Part shown: piece by piece, positions 55,789-64,000 of the stretch
Layout of the letters: each line of letters opens with the position of its first letter
How positions within the stretch are numbered: position 1 is the stretch's first letter
Assembly: GCF_034140825.1 (NCBI RefSeq)
Contig: NC_089035.1
Coordinates: 41,718,001 to 41,782,000, forward strand
DNA length: 64,000 nt
Source: Oryza sativa Japonica Group
Lineage: Eukaryota > Streptophyta > Magnoliopsida > Poales > Poaceae
Direction of reading: 5' to 3'
Position numbers and translations under genes: made by a program
Notes under the pieces: model-generated
Told to the model about the DNA's origin: nothing
Database searches by the model: none
Seen by the model: the letters and a program-made list of their open reading frames with translations, nothing else

Positions 55789-56399
55789 TATTAGAATCCA
55801 TCATCGGCAATCACAAGCTTGATGCTCAAGTATATATGGATTTTGAATTGTTCTTCAGAGAGATGTTTGTAGTTAGCTAAGCTACATCGTCATATTAGAT
55901 TAGATCAGATCATCCGAGCAATGCTCGCAGAAGAAAACTTGCTACGGTTGTGACATGAACATCAGGAACAATATATTACTACACTTTCATATGACAAAAC
56001 TACTCAAGAAAATGCTCAGGGGGTACAAAAACTGTCTCAACGATGCATCAAAGTATCAAACATGCAAAAGACTGAAGGAATCTGCCGTCGCAAGGATCTG
56101 TTTATGAAGTGCCTTCTAAGCTGAATCCGGAGCCCGAGCATTCAAGGTGTGCATTCCATTCCTCACACATCACACTGCGAAATTTTTTTGACGGGTATCA
56201 CACTGCAAAATTCAGTAGTAAGGGTTGCATTTAAATGTTAGGCAAAGGTGTCATATGAATTTTGCAAAATAAACAAAATAAACAGTTTTTTTTCAGAGAA
56301 GAGGCATTGTCAGATAGAACGGTCTAAATCCTGTACAAATTGAGAAAAACTCTTGCGTCCCAAACAAGTTCGTCAAAACCTCGGAAACTGTTTTAAAAA

Positions 56400-56725
56400 A
56401 TAGTCAAACAGTCATAAAAATGCATGCTATCTAAATAGACATAAAAAATATGAAAAAAATTGTGAAGATAGATTAATATGTGATGTATCACTACACAAAC
56501 ATGCAAGTTAAAATATAACTTCTATGATCCATAGCAAAAATAACAAATATATGATTGTGAGTATGTGTATACTATTCACAGTTTAATTTATTATTTTTGT
56601 TATGGATTGTAGAAGTCATGTTTTAATTTGCATATTTGTGTAGTGATATATCACATATTAATCTATCTTCACAAATTGTTATGGATTGTAGAAGCCAATG
56701 AGGGGATGTCCCCTCGAGAGCTTAT
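56400..56725. mobile_element. Older foldback MITE copy
   Basis: Arms atgcatgctatctaaatag, cacaaacatgcaagttaaaa and the inverted aatttgcatatttgtgtag identify the family. The right end reads gaggggatgtcccctcgaga, the family palindrome. A second copy of ttgttatggattgtagaag near the right end shows internal rearrangement. Left boundary approximate. Confidence 0.65.
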
Positions 56726-56904
56726 AATCCACGCTCTCAAAACCTCCTTCGGCCCAAAGGATTAGACTGTGTTTGTAGCCGTAATTACTATTTGGTTGAT
56801 CTTACCGTTTGGTCGTTTATTCCGATCGCTAACCCACCAACAGTACGTGAGTTACACACATCTGGACTTCTGAAGTACTACTAAAATGGAAGTACAAAAT
56901 CAGT

Positions 56905-58132
56905 TCATCTGATCCCCAGCGTCCCCTTCTCCAGATCAAACAGCAGCAGATTGTTCTCCATCTGGAAACCTCCGATGACAATCGCCGGCGAGTCGGCCGC
57001 CGCCGGCGAGGTCCCCATCATCTCGAGGAACGCGAAGCACACCGTCTGTTCGTCCACCTGCACCAGCGAGCTGCCGCCGGGGAGCGTCCAGTTCCGGCCG
57101 CCGCCCAGCACCAGGTCGATGTTCGCCACGGCGAAGCCGAGCCGCGTCGTGCCGAGCGCGGACGCCCGGTAGCACGTCTCGAACGGCCTCACCGCCGCCG
57201 CGCGTGGGATACCCGACGTGGCCGCGTCGAACGCCCCGAGCAGCGCGCGGTAGACGTCGGGCCGGAGCGTGGTGTACGGCGCGACGGTGCTCAGCGTGAC
57301 GCCGCCCGTGCCACGGCGGACGTCGAGGTCGAGCGCGCGGGGCGGGATGGGCACCGCCTCGAGGTTGACGGCGATGCCGGTGACGCGGAGGTAGTAGGCG
57401 CCATTCTTGGGGTTCTTGAGGAGGGGCACGGGGTTGCGGCGGAGACCTTCGGCGATCTCCATGGGCGGCGCCGCTAGGAGCTGGAACGGCCCGCCGCCGA
57501 AGATGGCCGCGCCGTCGCCGCCGCCGCCGCTGGCCGGAAGGCACAGCGCGAACTGCCTCTCCACCTTCAGCGACGACGCCACCTGGGACGGCAGCGACAG
57601 CGGCAGCCTCGACATCCCCGCGACGCCGGCGACACCCGACGGGAGCGACGCCAGGAGCCCGCTGGGCGCGCACGACGCGAACGCCGAGAACGACACCGGG
57701 AACAGCGGGTTCTTGCCGTCCGTGGCGTTCGCGGCGAGCGGCACGGCGGCGACGTCCCCGCGTCCGCACTGCCCACTCACCGGGTTGTACGGGTACGCGG
57801 CGCAGGCGCACCCCCTGTCGCCGGAGCCCGGCCGGCCGCCGTCGGAGTACGGGCAGCTGGCCGGAGACCGGTACCAGTTCGCCACCTTGCACACGCTGGA
57901 GCTGCATGGGACCGTGCGGTGCGCGGGCGGGCACGTCGACCAGAGCAGCGGGCCGGCGAGGTCGACGACGAGCGGCGGCATCCTTGCCGAGGCGCGCCAC
58001 GATGGGCTTGGACGGCGTCGGGCGGCGGCGATCGGTGGCCGCCATTGCGGTCGGAGGTGGCAGTGACGCGAGCAGAAGCGAGAGTCCGAGCCATGGGAGC
58101 ACACGTGCGCTGCTGCAGCGTAACGACGTCAT
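56905..58132 (-). pseudogene. TAXI-like gene 2, damaged copy
   Basis: Most of the protein is clear (PLVVDLAGPLLWSTCPPAH to LLLFDLEKGTLGIR), with family motifs GVAGMSRLPLSLP, FGGGPF and LLKNPKNGAYYLRV, and with both catalytic motifs already lost as in its neighbours. The N-terminus is out of step: a good signal peptide starting MTSLRCSS at 58132 and running through KPIVARLGKDA lies in a different frame from the body, and the conserved stretch between them (TSLYTxS in the paralogues) is missing. This fits a small deletion near 57975-57990 that also shifts the frame. The C-terminus stops after about LGIR, some 20 residues short of both neighbours. An in-frame Met at PPLVVDLAG would make a protein without signal peptide. 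Probably a pseudogene, or an allele-specific loss. Confidence 0.8.
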
Positions 58133-59181
58133 TCTCGCTGAATCGGTGGTGGCCTCAATGGCTTTGATCAACGTCGCAATGTCCTTTGCTCATAATATAG
58201 ATGTGCGTACTGCGACCGGGATGGAAGAGGAAGTGTGTGTTTTTATTATCTATGTCCTAAAATACTTGTTGTTCTAGATTGTTTAGTATATATAAAGTTT
58301 AAGAAATAAAACTATAATAGTCCTTAATAAATAATGTACGGTTAGATGTGAGATGGTGGATAGAGTAGAATTGAAAGTGATTGATTATTTTGAAACATAT
58401 TTTAAATGTTAGAAAAGGGTTGGAGCAAGAATTATTTTTGGTCAATTACCTCGTGCTGGATTAGCGTGCTCAGGTCAGCTCAGGCTCTTCTGACGATGGA
58501 GTAGTAGTGGCATTGATCAGACCATGTGGTTTTTTTGGATGGATCCTCGTTTCGAAGCTTTGCGTAGCAACGCCAGTACGTGGTTCCTTTATCCAAAGTG
58601 AAGTAGTCGAAGCTCTGGAAAAAAAAATCGATGTACTAGTACTCCATCAACAGCCTCGTGAGTCGTGACAAGCAGCAGTGAGTCGGCGACGTGAAGGTGT
58701 GATCCCCAAATAAAAATGGGCAAAACCGTGTGTGGCGCGTGAGCACGTTTTACAGACGAGGCCCGGCCCAATAGGCCGATAAAAGCCTTTGATACTTGGG
58801 GCCATTTTAAACCGTTGAATTGGATTGCTTGCCGCCTACCTTCAAACCAGAGAAGCCGAGCATTTAACTATGGAAGACCATGGATTTCAGCGAAACAAAA
58901 TGCATGCAGTTTTCACATTAACACAAAGGAAATGGATTTAGGCAAATTACGCTACGACACACTAAATTTAACTGCAAGACTCAAGTGGGTGTGGAAACGC
59001 TAAACTTTTTAAACCATATCGAAAGTGCTAATCCCTCGTGCTATCATATCAAAATCCTCTGCAGTTGAAGTCACGTGACTTTATCACTGATATATGAGTC
59101 CGATGATCCCTAGACCTACATGTCTGTGACAAAGGCACCGTGTATTTGACTGCATAGGATCTCAATCCCGCGCTACCGTGC
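58133..59181. other. Intergenic between TAXI-like genes 2 and 3
   Basis: AT-rich near gene 2, with a TATA-like stretch (agtatatataaag) at about 58286 that could have served gene 2. It also contains GGCCCGGCCCAATAGGCC at 58760, a GGCC-rich motif. No gene or clear repeat was seen. Confidence 0.5.
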
Positions 59182-60480
59182 CTACGGAGTCCCCCAGCTG
59201 AAGTTGAAGTTGCTGCACGTAGTCCGGATCCAGTAAAGCAGGCCAGTCGATCCCAGCCTCCCCTTCTCCAGATCGAACACCAGCAGGTTGTCTTCAAGCT
59301 GAAACCCTCCGATGATCACCGCCGGCGACTCGTCCATCGCCGGCGTCGGCCCCATCTCGACGATCGCGAAGCACAGCGTCTCCTCGTTCACCTGCACGAT
59401 CATGTTGGAGCCGAAGAACGTCCAGTTACCACCGCTCCGGAGCATCAGGTCGACGGTGGCGAGCGGAGGCCCCACGCGCGTCCACCACATCGCCGACCTC
59501 TGGTAGCACCGCTCGAACGGCCACGACGGCGGCGCGCGCGCGATGAGGCGTAGCTCCGCGTCGATCGCCTCGATCACGGCGCGGTAGATGTCCGGCCGGA
59601 GCGCGGTGTACGGCGCCACCGTGCTCAGCATCACGCCGCCGTGGCCGGTGCCGGCGTCGAGGGCGAGGGAGTCCGGGGGCACGTCCGCTCCGCGGTGGTT
59701 CACGGCGATGCCGACGACGTCGAGGTAGAAGCCGCCGTTCTTGGGGTTCCTGAGGTAGCTGATGTAGCTGAGCCCGTTCGAGACCATGCCGAACTCTTCC
59801 GGCACCACCAGGAGGTGGAACGGCCCGCCGCCGAAGATGGCCGCGCCGGTGCCGCCGCCGCCGGGGAGGCACAGCGCGAACTTCCTCTCCACCTTGAGCG
59901 ACGCCGCCACCTGCGACGGCAGCGACAGGGGAGCACCGGACAGCCCAGCGACGCCGACGGCGCCCGACGGGAGCGACCCCAGGAGCGCGCCCGGCGCGCA
60001 AGCCGCGTGCACCGGGAACGCCACGGGGTACAGCGGGTTCACGCCGTCGGTGACGTTCGCCAGCATCGGCGTCGTCGTGACGTCCCCACGCGCGCACTGG
60101 CCGTTGAGCGGGTTGTACGGGTAGGCGGAGCACGCGCACAGGCCCCTGCCGCCGCCGCCATCGCTGCCGCGGCCGTCGGTGCTCGAGCTGCAGTTCCACG
60201 GGTTGTCCTGGACGGCCGCGGCGGCGCACACGTCGGAGCGGCACGGGACGGTGCTGTGCGCGGCGAGGCACGTCGACCAGAGGAGCGGGCCGCCGAGGTC
60301 GAGGACGAGGCGCGAGCCGGTCCTGATGGACATGGTGTAGAGCGAGGTGGAGGTGTCCTTGGTGATCCGGACAAGTATTGGCCTTGGTGCTTGGAACGCA
60401 TCACTGGCTAGCGTCCGTGGCAACAACGCCAATAGGATCAGCGAGAGGAAGAGCGAGAAGTAGCAGCGTAACGTCGACAT
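59182..60480 (-). CDS. TAXI-like (xylanase inhibitor/basic 7S globulin) protein 3
   Basis: One exon, 432 residues, complete at both ends (start MSTLRCYFSLFLSLIL, end CSNFNFSWGTP). Signal peptide at residues 1-25. The first catalytic motif is DLGG (61-64) and the second STVAP, both inactive as aspartic protease. Cysteine pattern and motifs (GVAGLSGAPLSLP, FGGGPFHLL, RNPKNGGFYLDV) agree with the family. It is nearer in sequence to the damaged gene 2 than to gene 1 (MSTLRC/MTSLRC starts, STVAPYTxLRPD, ENNLLLFDLEKG/EDNLLVFDLEKG), so genes 2 and 3 probably arose by the later duplication. Secreted, likely apoplastic enzyme inhibitor in defence; inhibitory target inferred only from the family. Confidence 0.94.
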   Translation of the reverse strand: MSTLRCYFSLFLSLILLALLPRTLASDAFQAPRPILVRITKDTSTSLYTMSIRTGSRLVLDLGGPLLWSTCLAAHSTVPCRSDVCAAAAVQDNPWNCSSSTDGRGSDGGGGRGLCACSAYPYNPLNGQCARGDVTTTPMLANVTDGVNPLYPVAFPVHAACAPGALLGSLPSGAVGVAGLSGAPLSLPSQVAASLKVERKFALCLPGGGGTGAAIFGGGPFHLLVVPEEFGMVSNGLSYISYLRNPKNGGFYLDVVGIAVNHRGADVPPDSLALDAGTGHGGVMLSTVAPYTALRPDIYRAVIEAIDAELRLIARAPPSWPFERCYQRSAMWWTRVGPPLATVDLMLRSGGNWTFFGSNMIVQVNEETLCFAIVEMGPTPAMDESPAVIIGGFQLEDNLLVFDLEKGRLGSTGLLYWIRTTCSNFNFSWGTP

Positions 60481-60549
60481 GACACTGTACTTTTGCTTGG
60501 TTTTTACTCTGATTAATTACACCTTGATTTCGAGAGTGAGTTCGATCAC

Positions 60550-60559
60550 TATATATATA
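60550..60559 (-). promoter_or_regulatory. TATA box of TAXI-like gene 3
   Basis: CTATATATATAG lies about 70-80 bases upstream of the ATG at 60480, a usual distance for this gene group (49 bases in gene 1). Confidence 0.7.
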
Positions 60560-60751
60560 GAGCGAGTTTGGTCAATTACCGTGTGCAAGTTTTCGATGGA
60601 TTGCACCTACGTAAGTCGGTAAATCCGTAAATGTACTGTAGTTGACTCTGATTAATTTGAAGAAGCACGCAGCCATATATGGTAATTGCATTGCTCGCAC
60701 AGTCATAGACGTGGTAAAGTCAACCTGAAGTGGCATGCTGCAGCCTGCAGG

Positions 60752-61731
60752 GTACTTGTCGAGGAAAACCCTCAATAGCGGGGAGTCGTGAGACCCCCCT
60801 TTCGTGAGTTCGGCCGGGGGCGGAGGCTCTCCTCTCGTTAGTCGTTTGCTCGTCCCTACGACTATCAGGAGTGAATGCACGCAGTCGGATTATATAGGTT
60901 CGGGCCGCTATCGAGCGTAACACCCTACTCCTGTGTTTGGGATTATGAATGATTTTTACAAGGGTTCCTCCCCCTCAGAGAGCGCACCTGCGTCTTTCCT
61001 TCTCAAGTTCAGGTTTTCTGGGAGTCGTCCCCCATCTCCGTGGGTAGGGTCCTCCTTTTATAGCTTAAGGGGATGCCACATGCGCCGCCTCTACTTACCC
61101 TCCATGGGGGGAACCCCACTCCATCTTTTTGGGTTTTCAAACTGTGCCTTCTCTCGGAAGCTAAGCAATAACTGATTCTTGCGCGGAACCCGGCGCCGTC
61201 CTCCGCCTGACACGGGGGTCAGCCCTGTCATTCCCTTATAAATGAACGATGACATGCAACAGCCCCTCATCGAGTTGCGCTCGGATGTGACGGGTCATAC
61301 CCACCCCCACTCCGTCGGGGACAAGGGCGACGTGAGGACATGGTCGCCCTATCCAACGGATGTGACGGAGACGGGCCGGTCACAGACCGGTCACATCCGA
61401 TGAACAGGGGTTCGCTAGGCACGCCGCACGTCTCTGCCCTTACCGTATTAACTGCGGTGAGGGACAGTTGGGGCGTCGCACATTTATGGCTGTTCAGCCT
61501 GCGCTCCCTTCTTGCTCTTTCTCTCTCTGCCGCGTGGCAGCTGGGCGAGGGCCTCGGGGCGAAGCCGCGGGAGAGCCCGAGGGGGTGACGTCATGCCCCG
61601 AGGCCCCTCCTCGGCGCTTCTACGACTCGCGTGGCGCGCGAGTGGGGCCAACCTGTGGAGTCACGTGGCCAGAGAGGAAAATAATTCCCCTCTACTCCAC
61701 ATACCCCCGGGCCCATATCTCCGATAGTACT
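60752..61731 (-). mobile_element. Solo LTR with 5-bp target duplication, probably Ty3/gypsy
   Basis: A 970-bp LTR (60757-61726) begins TGTCGAGG on the plus strand and ends CTCCGATA, short inverted ends typical of LTRs. It is bracketed by the perfect 5-bp duplication GTACT (60752-60756 and 61727-61731). No internal region or second LTR adjoins it, so it is a solo LTR left by recombination between LTRs. Family assignment to Ty3/gypsy is by general look only. The intact duplication suggests moderate to young age. Confidence 0.82.
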
Positions 61732-61766
61732 CCCTCAGTCCCACAGTATAAAGGGATTTGAGTTTC
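61728..61766. mobile_element. Left end of a Stowaway-like MITE, split by LTR elements
   Basis: tactccctcagtcccacagt followed by ataaagggatttgag is a Stowaway-type end. It is cut on the right by the LTR starting at 61767, and its first bases serve as the target duplication of the solo LTR on the left. Confidence 0.7.
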
Positions 61767-64000
61767 TGTAGCGCCCGTTCCGTCGTGGCGCCTAGCGGGA
61801 AAATGTAATTCCTAAAAACCCTAATTTCGAAATCTGTTTCCTTGCTTATTGTCTAGTGTCCGTGCCAATTCCGGATCTCAAATCTCCGATCGATCGCCAA
61901 GTTCAATCCCGAATCCAAATCCTTCCCAAATCAAATCCCTCCGCAAAAGTCTATTTCGCCTCCCTCAGGTTCGATGGGCCGAATCCCTCTCGGCCCATCT
62001 CCCCCTCCCTCCCCATCTCTCTCTCTCTCCCTCTCCCCCACTCTGCCCGTGCGCTGCGCACGCGTGCGCGTGAGCCGCGCCGAGCCGAGCGCCCTCCGCC
62101 CTCGCTGCCGTTTCCCGCCGACGCCGCCTAAATCGCTACGCCGCCCGTTGCTTCCCGCGCGCACGCGTGCCATGGTGGCCGACCGGCCAGTCGCCGCCGC
62201 CGTCAGCGCCTGCCGCCCGTGTCGTCGCTCCGCTCCAAACCGCCCGGCCGTCATCGCCGTCGTCATCGCCTTGGCCCCGCCCCTCCTCGCGCGTGCTTCC
62301 AAGGGACGGAGGCAGAGCTCCCCCCACCTCTGCCGCATCGCCCTCTCTCCCTCCTCCTTTTCCCCAAAGTGGCAAGGGGGCAAGCCCCCTTTCTCTCCCT
62401 CTTTTTCCCTTTTTCCTCCCGCCGGCGTCATCCTCCCCCCCTGTCGCCGTTGGGGCCGCGACCGCCGAGCGCTGGCTCGCTCCCTTGACCGCCCAAGGTC
62501 GGTTTCCAAACCAACATTGCCGCCCTATAAACCCAGGCACCCTCCCTTCCTTTTTCCCCTCCCAATCTCCCCCGTTTTTCACCCACGCCATTGTCGTCCC
62601 TCTCGCCGACCGCCGCCGTCGCGTGTGCCGGAGGAGCCGGTGCGCGCTAGGACGCGGAAGGGGACTCCGGGTGCTCGTCTTCTTCCTCTTCCCCGGCCCG
62701 AGGCCCGGAGAGATAACTCCCGTGCCGTCGGCCTCATGTCACTGCGCCCCATCACCCCCGCACGGTAGTGCCTCTCTCCGTTCTCCCTCCTCGTTCCATC
62801 TCCTCCCCTTAGACTCGGGTAGTAGCACGAGTAGCCTCCCCGTAGCTAGCTGGCGCCGCCCCGACCGTTGCCGCCGGTCGCTGTGTGCTCGCCGCCGTCG
62901 CCGCCCGTGCTCCGTAGCACCCGCTCGTCGCCGGCCTCGCTCGACGTAGCTCCGCCCAATCCTACGCTAGCAACGGACTCCCGGAGTCGCGTAGATGCTC
63001 TAGCTCGCCCGAATCGGTCTCCCGTCGCGCCATCGCTGTTTCCCCCTTCTCCCGCCGCCGGTTGCCGCCACCGCAATCCGCCGCCGTCGAGCATCCCCCA
63101 GCGAATCCGAGCCGTTGGCTCGTCTCCCCTCGTCCCGAGCAACTTCCCGGTGTGCTCGCTTTCGCCTGTATCGCCGTGGTTCGCTCCGCCGCCCGCCACC
63201 GTCGTCCGCCGTCCGTTCCGGCCGACGTCGTCGTCTACCTCCCGCCGGCCCGCGTGGCAGCCACGTAAGCGCCACGTCGGCGCCACCTCGGCCGCGACCG
63301 GGTCAAGCTGACCCCGGTCCGCCGCTTTCCCTCCGCCCCACTCGCGCGTGCGGTCCACCGCGAGCCGTGAGGCTGCGCGTGGCCCCGCCGCACCGCGTCC
63401 TCCGCGAACCGCGCGCATGCGCTGCGCCTCACCTCCCCAAACCCTAGCACGCCCCGCGTGCACCTCGCTCACGGTGAACCGAGTCGCCGACAAGCGGGTC
63501 CCACCCGGGACCACGCGGGATGGACCCGGCCCACCGGCTCTCTCTCTCCTCCCTGCCCGCGCGCATGTTTTGGGCCGCCTTCTCGGGCCGGCCGGCCCGT
63601 TAAGTTTGGACGAGCCGCCCTTTTCTCTCGGGCCGCGCCCCAGCCGCCCGAGGAAAGTCTAATTTGCCTCCCTCCTTCTTTTCTTTTCTTTTCTTTTTCA
63701 AAAAGCATTTAAATAAATTCTTTTTTTTTACCAAAAATCCAATAATCTTAGAAATTCAATATCTTCCCAACCGTAAGTCCGTTTGACTCCGTTCAACTTC
63801 CAAAATTCCTCAAATCTCGAGATCTATCTAATGGCATGCTTAGAGGTCAATAATAGGGCTTTATTTTCGCCGTTTGCTGAGTTGTCCCGTTTCGCGTGTA
63901 GTTCCGGAGCCCGAAGACCCGCAGTGCGAGGATTTCGAGGATCAAGCTCAAGATCTCGAGCAAGGCAAGCCACCCTTGAACATCTTGAGCCTATATTTGA
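61767..64000 (+). mobile_element. Left LTR (partial) of a large LTR retrotransposon
   Basis: Begins TGTAGCGCCCGTTCC directly after the interrupted MITE and continues to the window edge without a recognisable LTR end or internal coding region. The long GC-rich interior and the closing text (cttgaacatcttgagccta) resemble the multi-kilobase LTRs of some rice Ty3/gypsy families as recalled. Open frames of 190-264 codons on several frames are composition effects. Whether it is a solo LTR or part of a whole element cannot be told here. Confidence 0.6.

Noticed and set aside
61931-63514. Long Arg/Pro/Gly-rich open frames on both strands
   Set aside because: They sit in the GC-rich LTR at the window edge; open frames occur on both strands and in several frames at once, as expected from composition.
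61728-64000. Possible CRISPR-like or tandem arrays in the GC-rich end
   Set aside because: No regularly spaced direct repeats were found; the similarity is short GC-rich triplet repetition, and the DNA is from a plant nucleus.

Overview
The window is nuclear DNA of a grass, most probably cultivated or wild rice (Oryza). The evidence is the protein sequences (rice-like cytochrome c1, SDH4, a PBL27-type kinase and a TAXI-type inhibitor cluster), plant introns with GT/AG borders, GC-rich gene starts, and a dense population of short rice-type MITEs ending in TACTCCCTCCGT-like repeats. From memory, a cytochrome c1 - SDH4 - TAXI neighbourhood lies near the end of the long arm of rice chromosome 1; this could not be checked here.

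Layout: (1) 1.3-5.2 kb, + strand, cytochrome c1 of respiratory complex III. (2) 5.9-8.0 kb, - strand, a membrane-anchored receptor-like kinase whose catalytic Asp is replaced by Gly. (3) 12.5-14.3 kb, - strand, SDH4, a membrane anchor of complex II. (4) 16.5-16.9 kb, + strand, a one-exon CC-type glutaredoxin. (5) 17-22 kb, gene-poor, rich in MITEs. (6) 22.5-25.8 kb, + strand, a PBL27-like RLCK VII kinase. (7) 26.9-31.1 kb, - strand, a ten-exon class-3 lipase carrying a hAT insertion in an intron. (8) 32.4-34.1 kb, a GC-rich poly(A) retroposon with target duplications. (9) 36.9 kb, - strand, a 48-residue putative lipidated membrane peptide. (10) 38.5-41.0 kb, - strand, a two-exon acidic N-myristoylated protein. 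(11) 41.4-42.4 kb, a LINE 3' fragment. (12) 42.7-43.3 kb, + strand, a two-exon Gly/Pro-rich, Cys-rich-tailed small protein. (13) 43.9-48.2 kb, - strand, a VAP27-type ER protein. (14) 52.8-60.5 kb, - strand, three tandem TAXI/nepenthesin-like genes, the middle one damaged. (15) 60.7-64.0 kb, a solo LTR and the start of a second LTR element, both sitting in a Stowaway-type end.

Functional themes: two nuclear genes for mitochondrial respiratory subunits (complexes II and III) lie within 14 kb. Several genes point to stress or immune signalling at membranes: the RLK, the PBL27-like kinase, the CC-type glutaredoxin, the small lipidated or Cys-rich peptides, and the extracellular TAXI-like proteins. 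Nothing shows that they act as one unit. Exon boundaries were derived by hand from GT/AG sites and phase agreement. UTR limits and transcription starts are estimates.
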